From NCBI RefSeq assembly GCF_000003605.2, contig NW_003144627.1, positions 1-22,058 on the forward strand: a stretch of 22,058 nucleotides of DNA. The letters are read 5' to 3'. The position numbers were made by a program, and so were the translations under genes. The DNA is from Saccoglossus kowalevskii (taxonomy: Eukaryota; Hemichordata; Enteropneusta; Harrimaniidae). The notes under the pieces are model-generated. The model did not search any database and was not told the origin of the DNA. It worked only from the letters and a program-made list of their open reading frames with translations. This document shows positions 8,651-19,260 of this stretch, piece by piece (within the stretch, counting starts at the first letter, position 1; each line of letters begins with the position of its first letter).

Positions 8651-9782
8651 ATGGTTCAGGCTGTGTAGATGCAGTTGTGATATGGTTCAGGTTGTGTAGA
8701 TGCAGTTGTGATATGGTTCAGGCTGTGTAGATGCAGTTGTGATAGGGTTCAGGCTGTGTAGATGCAGTTGTGATATGGTTCAGGCTGTGTAAATGCAGTT
8801 GTGATATGGTTCAGGCTGTGTAGATGCAGTTGTGATATGGTTCAGGCTGTGTAGATGCAGTTGTGATATGGTTCAGGCTGTGTAGATGCAGTTGTGATAC
8901 GGTTCAGGCTGTGTAGATGCAGTTGTGATATGGTTCAGGCTGTGTAGATGCAGTTGTGATATGGTTCAGGCTGTGTAGATGCAGTCCTGATTGGTTTGGG
9001 CTGTGTAGATGCAGTTGTGATATGGTTCAGGCTGTGTAGATGCAGTTGTGATATGGTTCTGTCTGTGTAGATGCAGTTGTGATATGGTTCAGGTTGTGTA
9101 GATTCAGTTGTGATATGGTCAGGTTGTGTAGATGCAGTTGTGATATGGTTCAGGCTGTGTAGATGCAGTTGTGATAGGGTTCAGGCTGTGTAGATGCAGT
9201 TTGTGATATGGTTCAGGCTGTGTAAATGCAGTTGTGATATGGTTCAGGCTGTGTAGATGCAGTTGTGATATGGTTCAGGCTGTGTAGATGCAGTTGTGAT
9301 ATGGTTCAGGCTGTGTAGATGCAGTTGTGATAGGGTTCAGGCTGTGTAGATGCAGTTGTGATAGGGTTCAAGCTGTGTAGATGCAGTTGTGATATGGTTC
9401 AGGCTGTGTAGATGCAGTTGTGATATGGTTCAGGCTGTGTAGATGCAGTTGTGATATGGTTCAGGCTGTGTAGATGCAGTTGTGATATGGTTCAGGCTGT
9501 GTAGATGCAGTTGTGATATGGTTCAGGCTGTGTAGATGCAGTTCTGATTGGTTTGGGCTGTGTAGATGCAGTCCTGATTGGTTTGGGCTGTGTAGATGCA
9601 GTTGTGATATGGTTCAGGCTGTGTAGATGCAGTTGTGATATGGTTCAGGCTATGTAGATGCAGTTGTGATATGGTTCAGGCTGTGTAGATGCAGTTGTGA
9701 CATGGCACAGGCTGTGTAGATGCAGTCCTGATTGGTTTGGGCTGTGTAGATGCAGTTGTGATATGGTTCAGGCTGTGTTGAT
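8651..9782 (+). repeat. Long type A domain
   Basis: Near-uniform 31-bp A units carry occasional GATAGGG, GTAAATGCAG and GGTTGTGTAG variants. The run GATATGG, GGTTGTG, GATAGGG, GTAAATG occurs twice, near 8670-8810 and 9100-9240. The second copy has single-base indels (ATGGTCAGG near 9115, GCAGTTTGTG near 9197). B units cluster near 9540-9600 and 9720-9750. Confidence 0.8.
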
Positions 9783-10600
9783 GCAGTTGTGATGTGGTTC
9801 AATGTGTAGAAGCAGTCTGATGCATTTGAGCTTGTAGATGCAGTCTGATTGGTTGGGCTTGTAGATGCAGTCTGATTGGTGTGGGCTTTGTTGATGCAGT
9901 TGTGTTATGGTTCAGGCTGTGTAGATGCAGTTATGATATGGTTCAGGCTGTGTAGATGCAGTCTGATTGGTCTGGGCTTTGTAGATGCAGTTCTGATTGG
10001 TTTGAGCTTTGTAGATGCAGTTGTGATATGGTTCAGGCTGTGTAGATGCAGTTGTGACATGGTTCAGGCTGTGTAGATGCAGTTGTGATATGGTTCAGGC
10101 TGTGTAGATGCAGTTGTGATATGGTTCAGGCTGTGTAGATGCAGTTGTGATATGGTTCAGGCTGTGTAGATGCAGTCCTGATTGGTTTGGGCTGTGTAGA
10201 TGCAGTTGTAATATGGTTCAGGCTGTGTAGATGCAGTTGTGATATGGTTCAGGCTGTGTAGATGCAGTTGTGACATGGTACAGGCTGTGTAGATGCAGTC
10301 CTGATTGGTTTGGGCTGTGTAGATGCAGTCCTGATTGGTTTGGGCTGTGTAGATGCAGTTGTGATATGGTTCAGGCTGTGTTGATGCAGGTGTGATGTGG
10401 TTCAGGCTGTGTAGATGCAGTTGTGACATGGTTCAGGCTGTGTAGACGCAGTTGTGATATGATTCAGACTGTGTAGATGCAGTTGTGATATGGTTCAGGC
10501 TGTGTAGATGCAGTTGTGATATGGTTCAGGCTGTGTAAATGCAGATATGATATGGTTCAGGCAGTGTAGATGCAGTTGTGATATGGTTCAGGCTGTGTAG
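9783..10600 (+). repeat. Blocks V and X, copy 3
   Basis: This is the displaced copy of 6660-7490 with the same unit order, including the V marker at 9971, GCAGTTGTAATATGG near 10207 and GTAAATGCAGATATG at 10535. The first 100-odd bases carry several single-base deletions (GTCTGATGCATTTGAGCTTG, GGTTGGGCTTG) that the 6.7-kb copy lacks. After about 10600 it diverges into B units. Confidence 0.85.
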
Positions 10601-11215
10601 ATGCAGTCCTGATTGGTTTGGGCTGTGTTGATGCAGTTATGATATGGTTCAGGCTGTGTAGATGCAGTTGTGACATGGTTCAGGCTGTGTAGATGCAGTT
10701 CGTGATATGGTTCAGGCTGTGTAGATGCAGTTGTGATATGGTTCAGGCTGTGTAGATGCAGTTGTGATATGGTTCAGGCTGTGTAGATGCAGTCCTGATT
10801 GGTTTGGGCTGTGTAGATGCAGTTGTAATATGGTTCAGGCTGTGTAGATGCAGTTGTGATATGGTTCAGGCTGTGTAGATGCAGTTGTGACATGGTACAG
10901 GCTGTGTAGATGCAGTCCTGATTGGTTTGGGCTGTGTAGATGCAGTCCTGATTGGTTTGGGCTGTGTAGATGCAGTTGTGATATGGTTCAGGCTGTGTCG
11001 ATGCAGGTGTGATGTGGTTCAGGCTGTGTAGATGCAGTTGTGACATGGTTCAGGCTGTGTAGACGCAGTTGTGATATGGTTCAGACTGTGTAGATGAAGT
11101 TGTAATATGGTTCAGGCTGTGTAGATGCAGTTGTGATATGGTTCAGGCTGTGTAAATGCAGATATGATATGGTTCAGGCAGTGTAGATGCAGTTGTGATA
11201 TGGTTCAGGCTGTGT
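10601..11215 (+). repeat. Block X copy 4, 617 bp after copy 3
   Basis: 10774-11046 repeats 10157-10429 almost base for base, with GTAATATGG near 10824, GACATGGTACAGG near 10890 and GTAAATGCAGATATG at 11152. The 617-bp spacing is the smallest between X copies and suggests a recent tandem duplication. An inserted C (GCAGTTCGTGATATGG) lies near 10698. The GTGTCGATGCAGG variant is shared with the 7.25-kb copy but not with copy 3, which has GTGTTGATGCAGG. Confidence 0.85.
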
Positions 11216-12260
11216 TGATGCAGTTGTGATATGGTTTGGGCTTTGTAGATGCAGTTGTGATATGGTTTGGGCTGTGTAGATGCAGTTGTGATATGGTTCA
11301 GGCTGTGTAGATGCAGTCCTGTTTGGTTTGGGCTTTGTAGATGCAGTTGTGATATGGTTCAGACTGTGCAGATGCAGTCCTGATTGGTTTGGGCTGTGTT
11401 GATGCAGTTATGATATGGTTCAGGCTGTGTAGATGCAGTCCTGATTGGTCTGGGCTTTGTAGATGCAGTTCTGATTGGTTTGAGCTTTGTAGATGCAGTT
11501 GTGATATGGTTCAGGCTGTGTAGATGCAGTCCTGATTGGTTTGGGCTGTGTTGATGCAGTTGTGATATTGTTCAGGCTGTGTAGATGCAGTTCTGATTGG
11601 TTTGGGCTGTGTTGATGCAGTTGTGATATGGTTCAACTGTGTAGAAGCAGTCGTGATTCATTTGGGCTTTGTAGATGCAGTCGTGATTGGTTTGGGCTGT
11701 GTTGATGCAGTTGTGACATGGTTCAGGCTGTGTAGATGCAGTCCTGATTGGTTTGGGCTGTGTTGATGCAGTTGTGATATGGTTCAGGCTGTGTTGATGC
11801 AGTTGTGGTATGGTTCAACTGTGTAGAAGCAGTCCTGATTCATTTGGGCTTTGTAGATGCACTCCTGATTGGTTTGGGCTTTGTAGATGCAGTTGTGATA
11901 TGGTTCAGGCTGTGTAGATGTAGTCCTGATTGGTTTGGGCTGTGTTGATGCAGTTGTGATATGGTTCAGGCTGTGTAGATGCAGTCCTGATTGGTTTGGG
12001 CTGTGTTGATGCAGTTGTGATATGGTTCGGGCTGTGTTGATGCAGTTGTGATATGGTTCAATTGTGTAGAAGCAGTCCTGATTCATTTGGGCTTTGTAGA
12101 TGCAGTCCTGATTGGTTTGGGCTGTGTTGATGCAGTTGTGATATGGTTCAGGCTGTGTTGATGCAGTTGTGATATGGTTCAATTGTGTAGAAGCAGTCCT
12201 GATTCATTTGGGCTTTGTAGATGCAGTCCTGATTGGTTTGGGCTGTGTTGATGCAGTTGT
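11216..12260 (+). repeat. V-Y superblock, copy 1
   Basis: From GCAGTTATGATATGG and the V marker at 11449 the order is a TTCTGATTGG with TTTGAGC unit, B units, GTAGAAGCAGTCGTGATTC, a GACATGG unit, GTTGTGGTATGG near 11805, GTAGATGTAGTCC near 11920, then block Y to 12182. The same series recurs 6,398 bases later at 17847-18580, an offset that is identical when measured at the V marker and at the Y end. Confidence 0.85.
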
Positions 12261-13990
12261 GATATGGTTCAGACTGTGTAGATGCAGTTGTGATATGGTT
12301 CAGGCTGTGTAGATGCAGTCCTGATTGGTTTGGGCTTTGCAGATGCAGTCCTGATTGGTTTGGGCTTTGTAGATGCAGTTGTGATATGGTTCAGGCTGTG
12401 AAGATGCAGTCCTGATTGGTTTGGGCTGTGTTGATGCAGTTGTGATATGGTTCAACTGTGTAGAAGCAGTCCTGATTCATTTGGGCTTTGTAGATGCAGT
12501 CGTGATTGGTTTGGGCTGTGTTGATGCAGTTGTGATATGGTTCAGGCTGTGTAGATGCAGTCCTGATTGGTTTGGGCTGTGTTGATGCAGTTGTGATATG
12601 GTTCAGGCTGTGTAGTTGCAGTTGTGATTAATTTGGGCTGTGCAGATGCAGTCCTGATAGGTTCGGGCTGTGTAGATGCAGTTGTGATATGGTTCAGACT
12701 GTGCAGATGCAGTCCTGATTGGTTTGGGCTTTGTAGATGCAGTTGTGATATGGTTCAGACTGTGCAGATGCAGTCCTGATTGGTTTGGGTTTTGTAGATG
12801 CAGTTGTGATATGGTTCAGGCTGTGTAGATGCAGTTGTGATTAATTTGGGCTGTGTAGATGCAGTCCTGATAGGTTCAGGCTGTGTAGATGCAGTCCTGA
12901 TAGGTTCAGGCTGTGTAGATGCAGTTGTGATATGGTTCAGGCTGTGTTGATGCAGTTGTGATATGGTTCAGGCTGTGTAGATGCAGTCCTGATTCGTTCG
13001 GGCTGTGTAGATGCAGACCTGATAGGTTCAGGCTGTGTAGATGCAGTTGTGATATGGTTCAGACTGTGTAGATGAAGTTGTGATATGGTTCAGGCTGTGT
13101 AGATGCAGTCCTGACATGGTTTGGGCTGTGTTGATGCAGTTGTGATATGGTTCAGACTGTGTAGATGCAGTTGTGATATGGTTCAGACTGTGTAGATGAA
13201 GTCCTGATATGGTTCAGGCTTTGCAGATGCAGTTGTGATATGGTTCAGGCTGTGTAGATGCAGTTGTGATATGGTTCAGGCTGTGTAGATGCAGTTGTGA
13301 TATGGTTTGGGCTGTGTAGATGCAGTTGTGATATGGTTTGGGCTGTGTAGATGCAGTCCTGATTGGTTTGGGCTGTGTTGATGCAGTTGTGATATGGTTT
13401 GGGCTGTGTAGATGCAGTTGTGATATGGTTCAGGCTGTGTAGATGCAGTCCTGATTGGTTTGGGCTTTGCAGATGCAGTTGTGATTGGTTTGGGCTTTGT
13501 AGATGCAGTTGTGATATGGTTCAGGCTGTGAAGATGCAGTCCTGATTGGTTTGGGCTGTGTTGATGCAGTTGTGATATGGTTCAACTGTGTAGAAGCAGT
13601 CCTGATTCATTTGGGCTTTGTAGATGCAGTCGTGATTGGTTTGGGCTGTGTTGATGCAGTTGTGATATGGTTCAGGCTGTGTAGATGCAGTTTTGATATG
13701 GTTTCAGGCTGTGTAGATGCAGTTGTGATATGGTTCAGGCTATGCAGATGCAGTTGTGATATGGTTCAGACTGTGTAGATGAAGTTGTGATATGGTTCAG
13801 GCTGTGTAGATGCAGTTGTGATATGGTTCAGGCTGTGTAGATGCAGTTGTGATATGGTTCAGGCTGTGTAGATGCAGTTGTGATATGGTTCAGGCTGTGT
13901 AGATGCAGTTGTGATATGGTTCAGGCTGTGTAGATGCAGTCCTGATTGGTTTGGGCTGTGTAGATGCAGTCCTGATTGGTTTGGGCTTTG
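12261..13990 (+). repeat. Mixed domain with edge-type units
   Basis: B, C and D units alternate with A units. Two stretches, about 12610-12680 and 12834-12920, carry GTGATTAATTTGGG and CCTGATAGGTTC units otherwise seen only at the left edge of the array (381-470). GACTGTGCAGATGCAGTCC recurs near 12695 and 12755 and also near 11365. Two partial block Y segments start with GTGAAGATGCAG near 12396 and 13529. A clean A run ends the domain. Confidence 0.75.
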
Positions 13991-14514
13991 TAGATGCAGT
14001 TGTGATATGGTTCAGGCTGTGAAGATGCAGTCCTGATTGGTTTGGGCTGTGTTGATGCAGTTGTGATATGGTTCAACTGTGTAGAAGCAGTCCTGATTCA
14101 TTTGGGCTTTGTAGATGCAGTCGTGATTGGTTTGGGCTGTGTTGATGCAGTTGTGATATGGTTCAGGCTGTGTAGATGCAGTCCTGATTGGTTTGGGCTG
14201 TGTTGATGCAGTTGTGATATGGTTCGGGCTGTGTTGATGCAGTTGTGATATGGTTCAATTGTGTAGAAGCAGTCCTGATTCATTTGGGCTTTGTAGATGC
14301 AGTCCTCATTGGTTTGGGCTGTGTTGATGCAGTTGTGATATGGTTCAGGCTGTGTTGATGCAGTTGTGATATGGTTCAATTGTGTAGAAGCAGTCCTGAT
14401 TCATTTGGGCTTTGTAGATGCAGTCCTGATTGGTTTGGGCTTTGTAGATGCAGTCCTGATTGGTGTGGGCTTTGTTGATGCAATTGTGATATGGTTCAGG
14501 CTGTGTAGATGCAG
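13991..14514 (+). repeat. Block Y copy, best preserved
   Basis: It begins at GTGAAGATGCAG near 14020 and keeps the full order of D-C pairs through GATTGGTGTGGGCTTTG. One substitution (GCAGTCCTCATTGG near 14303) separates its core from the 5.75-kb and 7.83-kb cores. It ends at GCAGTTATGA, where the diverged island starts. Confidence 0.8.
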
Positions 14515-14576
14515 TTATGATAGGGTTGGGGTTGGGAAAATGCATCCCGGATGGGTCTGGGTTTTGAAAATGCAAT
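14515..14576 (+). repeat. Second diverged island, two units
   Basis: Two unusual units follow GCAG: one with GGGTTGGGGTTGGGAAAATG, the other with CCCGGATGGGTCTGGG and TTTTGAAAATGCAA. Spacing stays near 31 and 30 bp. Both share the feature of G runs followed by GGGAAAA and TTGAAAATG with the island at 3995-4300, which hints at a common older subfamily. They occupy the place where block Y normally continues into the V marker. Confidence 0.75.
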
Positions 14577-15479
14577 TGTGATATGGTTCAGGCTATGTAG
14601 ATGCAGTTGTGATATGGTTCAGGCTGTGTAGATGCAGTTGTGATATGGTTCAGGCTGTGTAGATGCAGTTGTGATATGGTTCAGGCTGTGTAGATGCAGT
14701 TGTGATATGGTTCAGGCTGTGTAGATGCAGTTGTGATATGGTTCAGGCTGTGTAGATGCAGTTCTGATTGGTTTGGGCTGTGTAGATGCAGTCCTGATTG
14801 GTTTGGGCTGTGTAGATGCAGTTGTGATATGGTTCAGGCTGTGTAGATGCAGTTGTGATATGGTTCAGGCTATGTAGATGCAGTTGTGATATGGTTCAGG
14901 CTGTGTATATGCAGTCCTGATTGGTTTGGGCTGTGTAGATGCAGTTGTGATATGGTTCAGGCTGTGTTGATGCAGTTGTGATGTGGTTCAAGCTGTGTAG
15001 ATGCAGTTGTGATATGGTTCAGACTGTGTAATGCAGTTGTGATATGGTTCAGACTGTGTAGATGAAGTTGTGATATGGTTCAGGCTGTGTAGATGCAGTT
15101 GTGATATGGTTCAGGCTGTGTAGATGCAGTTGTGATATGGTTCAGGATGTGTAGATGCAGTTGTGATATGGTTCAGGCTGTGTAGATGCAGTTGTGATAT
15201 GGTTCAGGCTGTGTAGATGCAGTCCTGATTGGTTTTGGGCTGTGTAGATGCAGTTGTGATATGGTTCAGGCTGTTTAGATGCAGTTGTGATATGGTTCAG
15301 GCTGTGTAGATGCAGTTGTGATATGGTTCAGGCTGTGTAGATGCAGTTGTGTTATGGTTCAGGCAGTGTAGATGCAGTTGTGACATGGTTCAGGCTGTGT
15401 AGATGCAGTTGTGATATGGTTCAGGCTGTGTAGATGCAGTTGTGATATGGTTCAGGCTGTGTAGATGCAGTTGTGATAT
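14577..15479 (+). repeat. Type A domain
   Basis: Mostly identical 31-bp A units with a few B units. The stretch 14590-14950 follows the same unit order as about 9400-9780. Single-base changes include a GTAATGCAG unit near 15029 and GGTTTTGGG near 15235. Confidence 0.8.
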
Positions 15480-15990
15480 GGTTCAGACTGTGTAGATGCA
15501 GTCCTGATTGGTTTGGGCTGTGTAGATGCAGTCCTGATTGGTTTGGGCTGTGTAGATGCAGTTGTGATATGGTTCAGGCTGTGTAGATGCAGTTGTGATA
15601 TGGTTCAGGCTGTGTAGATGCAGTTGTGACATGGTACAGGCTGTGTAGATGCAGTCCTGATTGGTTTGGGCTGTGTAGATGCAGTCCTGATTGGTTTGGG
15701 CTGTGTAGATGCAGTTGTGATATGGTTCACGCTGTGTTGATGCAGTTGTGATGTGGTTCAGGCTGTGTAGATGCAGTTGTGACATGGTTCAGGCTGTGTA
15801 GACGCAGTTGTGATATGGTTCAGACTGTGTAGATGCAGTTGTGATATGGTTCAGGATGTGTAGATGCAGTTGTGATATGGTTCAGGCTGTGTAAATGCAG
15901 ATATGACATGGTTCAGGCAGTGTAGATGCAGTTGTGATATGGTTCAGGCTGTGTAGATGCAGTTGTGATATGGTTCAGGCTATGTAGATG
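15480..15990 (+). repeat. Block X copy 5
   Basis: The core at 15483-15785 has two paired B units, GACATGGTACAGG near 15630 and GATGTGG. GTAGACGCAG then follows and GTAAATGCAGATATG begins at 15891. The distance from core end to that marker is 106 bp, as in the other four copies. This copy lacks GTAATATGG and in that respect resembles copy 1. Confidence 0.8.
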
Positions 15991-16587
15991 CAGTTGTGAC
16001 ATGGTTCAGGCTGTGTTGATGCAGTTGTGATATGGTTCAGGCTATGCAGATGCAGTTGTGATATGGTTCAGACTGTGTAGACGAAGTTGTGATATGGTTC
16101 AGGCTGTGTAGATGCAGTTGTGATATGGTTCAGGCTGTGTAGATGCAGTTGTGATATGGTTCAGGCTGTGTAGATGCAGTTGTGATATGGTTCAGGCTGT
16201 GTAGATGCAGTTGTGATATGGTTCAGGCTGTGTAGATGCAGTCCTGATTGGTTTGGGCTGTGTAGATGCAGTTGTGATATGGTTCAGGCTGTGTAGATGC
16301 AGTTGTGATATGGTTCTGTCTGTGTAGATGCAGTTGTGATATAGTTCAGGCTGTGTAGATGCAGTTGTGATATGGTTCAGGCTGTGTAGATGCAGTTGTG
16401 ATAAGGTTCAGGCTGTGTAGATGCAGTTGTGATATGGTTCAGACTGTGTGGATGCAGTTGTGATATGGTTCAGACTGTGTGGATGCAGTTGTGATATGGT
16501 TCAGGCTGTGTGGATGCAGTTGTGATATGGTTCAGGCTGTGTAGATGCAGTTTGTGATATGGTTCAGGCTGTGTAGATGCAGTCCTG
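15991..16587 (+). repeat. Type A run before the second insert
   Basis: Regular A units, one with GTAGACGAAG near 16078 and three with GTGTGGATGCAG near 16449-16515. One unit has an extra T (GCAGTTTGTGATATGG near 16550). The final unit stops at GATGCAGTCCTG, the same break as at 2353. Confidence 0.85.
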
Positions 16588-16660
16588 TTCACCTTCAAGA
16601 TTTTAGCACAATGTAAAACTAGAACTCTGCATGGACGACTGGCTCATACGGTGTAGATGG
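16588..16660 (+). other. 53-bp non-repeat insert, copy 2, with extra tail
   Basis: 16588-16640 matches 2354-2406 with one difference, AACGTA becoming AATGTA. This is a CpG to TpG change, as expected of deamination of methylated C, though direction is not known. After GGACGACT this copy continues with GGCTCATACG and a partial unit (GTGTAGATGGTTCAGGATGT) before normal repeats. These 28 bases are missing from copy 1. Copy 2 may therefore keep more of the original insertion, with copy 1 carrying a deletion at its right end. Confidence 0.85.
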
Positions 16661-17530
16661 TTCAGGATGTGTAGATGCAGTTTTGATTTGTTTGGGCTTT
16701 GTAGATGCAGTTGTGATATGGTTCAGGCTGTGTAGATGCAGTCCTGATTGGTTTGGGCTGTGTTGATGCAGTTGTGATATGGTTCAGACTGTGTAGATTC
16801 AGTTGTGATATGGTTCAGGCTGTGTAGATGCAGTCCTGATTGCTTTGGGCTTTGCAGATGCAGTTCTGATTGGTTTGGGCTTTGTAGATGCAGTTGTGAT
16901 ATGGTTCAGGCTGTGAAGATGCAGTCCTGATTGGTTTGGGCTGTGTTGATGCAGTTGTGATATGGTTCAACTGTGTAGAAGCAGTCCTGATTCATTTGGG
17001 CTTTGGAGATGCAGTCGTGATTGGTTTGGGCTGTGTTGATGCAGTTGTGATATGGTTCAGGCTGTGTAGATGCAGTCCTGATTGGTTTGGGCTGTGTTGA
17101 TGCAGTTGTGATATGGTTCGGGCTGTGTTGATGCAGTTGTGATATGGTTCAATTGTGTAGAAGCAGTCCTGATTCATTTGGGCTTTGTAGATGCAGTCCT
17201 GATTGGTTTGGGCAGTGTTGATGCAGTTGTGATATGGTTCAGGCTGTGTTGATGCAGTTGTGATATGGTTCAATTGTGTAGAAGCAGACCTGATTCATTT
17301 GGGCTTTGTAGATGCAGTCCTGATTGGATTGGGCTTTGTAGATGCAGTCCTGATTGGTGTGGGCTTTGTTGATGCAATTGTGATATGGTTCAGGCTGTGT
17401 AGATGCAGTTATGATATGGTTCAGGCTGTGTAGATGCAGTCCTGATTGGTCTGGGCTTTGTAGATGCAGTTCTGATTGGTTTGAGCTTTGTATATGCAGT
17501 TGTGATATGGTTCAGGCTGTGTAGATGCAG
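16661..17530 (+). repeat. B/C/D domain with block Y copy
   Basis: GTGAAGATGCAG near 16914 opens a block Y whose core, 16992-17273, matches the other copies. It continues through GATTGGTGTGGGCTTTG and GCAATTGTG to the V marker at 17450. Single changes include CTTTGGAGATG near 17003 and GGGCAGTGTTG near 17211. Confidence 0.8.
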
Positions 17531-19260
17531 TCCTGATTGGTTTGGGCTGTGTTGATGCAGTTGTGATATGGTTTAGGCTGTGTAGATGCAGTTGTGATAT
17601 GGTTCAGGCTGTGTAGATGCAGTCCTGATTGCTTTGGGCTTTGTAGATGCAGTTGTGATATGGTTCAGGCTGTGTAGATGCAGTTGTGATATGGTTCAGG
17701 CTGTGTAGATGCAGTCCTGATTGGTTTGGGCTTTGTAGATGCAGTTGTGATATGGTTCAGACTGTGCAGATGCAGTCCTGATTGGTTTGGGCTGTGTTGA
17801 TGCAGTTATGATATGGTTCAGGCTGTGTAGATGCTGTCCTGATTGGTCTGGGCTTTGTAGATGCAGTTCTGATTGGTTTGAGCTTTGTAGATGCAGTTGT
17901 GATATGGTTCAGGCTGTGTAGATGCAGTCCTGATTGGTTTGGTCTGTGTTGATGCAGTTGTGATATGGTTCAGGCTGTGTAGATGCAGTCCTGATTGGTT
18001 TGGGCTGTGTTGATGCAGTTGTGATATGGTTCAACTGTGTAGAAGCAGTCGTGATTCATTTGGGGTTTGTAGATGCAGTCGTGATTGGTTTGGGCTGTGT
18101 TGATGCAGTTGTGACATGGTTCAGGCAGTGTAGATGCAGTCCTGATTGGTTTGGGCTGTGTTGATGCAGTTGTGATATGGTTCAGGCTGTGTTGATGCAG
18201 TTGTGGTATGGTTCAACTGTGTAGAAGCAGTCCTGATTCATTTGGGCTTTGTAGATGCAGTCCTGATTGGTTTGGGCTTTGTAGATGCAGTTGTGATATG
18301 GTTCAGGCTGTGTAGATGTAGTCCTGATTGGTTTGGGCTGTGTTGATGCAGTTGTGATATGGTTCAGGCTGTGTAGATGCAGTCCTGATTGGTTTGGGCT
18401 GTGTTGATGCAGTTGTGATATGGTTCGGGCTGTGTTGATGCAGTTGTGATATGGTTCAATTGTGTAGAAGCAGTCCTGATTCATTTGGGCTTTGTAGATG
18501 CAGTCCTGATTGGTTTGGGCTGTGTTGATGCAGTTGTGATATGGTTCAGGCTGTGTTGATGCAGTTGTGATATGGTTCAATTGTGTAGAAGCAGTCCTGA
18601 TTCATTTGGGCTTTGTAGATGCAGTCCTGATTCGTTTGGGCTTTGTAGATGCAGTACTGATTGGTGTGGGCTTTGTTGATGCAGTTGTGATATGGTTCAG
18701 GCTGTGTAAATGCAGTTATGATATGGTTCAGGCTGTGTAGATGCAGTCCTGATTGGTCTGGGCTTTGTAGATGCAGTTCTGATTGGTTTGAGCTTTGTAG
18801 ATGCAGTTGTGATATGGTTCAGGCTGTGTAGATGCAGTCCTGATTGGTTTGGGTTGTGTTGATGCAGTTGTGATATGGTTCAGGCTGTGTAGATGCAGTC
18901 CTGATTGGTTTGGGCTGTGTTGATGCAGTTGTGATATGGTTCAACTGTGTAGAAGCAGTCGTGATTCATTTGGGCTTTGTAGATGCAGTCGTGATTGGTT
19001 TGGGCTGTGTTGATGCAGTTGTGACATGGTTCAGGCTGTGTAGATGCAGTCCTGATTGGTTTGGGCTGTGTTGATGCAGTTGTGATATGGTTCAGGCTGT
19101 GTTGATGCAGTTGTGGTATGGTTCAACTGTGTAGAAGCAGTCCTGATTCATTTGGGCTTTGTAGATGCAGTCCTGATTGGTTTGGGCTTTGTAGATGCAG
19201 TTGTGATATGGTTCAGGCTGTGTAGATGTAGTCCTGATTGGTTTGGGCTGTGTTAATGCA
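17531..19260 (+). repeat. V-Y superblocks, two copies 910 bp apart
   Basis: V markers at 17847 and 18757 each start the series seen at 11449: TTTGAGC, B units, GTAGAAGCAGTCGTGATTC, GACATGG, GTTGTGGTATGG, GTAGATGTAGTCC. The two agree almost base for base for roughly 490 bp after the marker. The first copy then has a full block Y to 18580, while the second breaks off near 19255. The adjacent pair looks like a tandem duplication of a 910-bp segment. Confidence 0.85.

Noticed and set aside
11784-12182. 132-codon - strand frame, repeated at 18182-18580
   Set aside because: Both copies follow from duplication of the V-Y superblock. The start is TTG, not ATG, and the residues mirror the DNA repeat. 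Conservation here is of DNA segments, not of protein.
13551-13778. + strand frames with CVDAVVIWFRLCRCS-like hydrophobic repeats (also 1462-1662, 5352-5540, 9876-10076 and 21159-21347)
   Set aside because: These are the + strand reading of the same units. The TAG in the unit closes each frame after a few repeats, and the apparent membrane-like character is a by-product of the G/T-rich strand.
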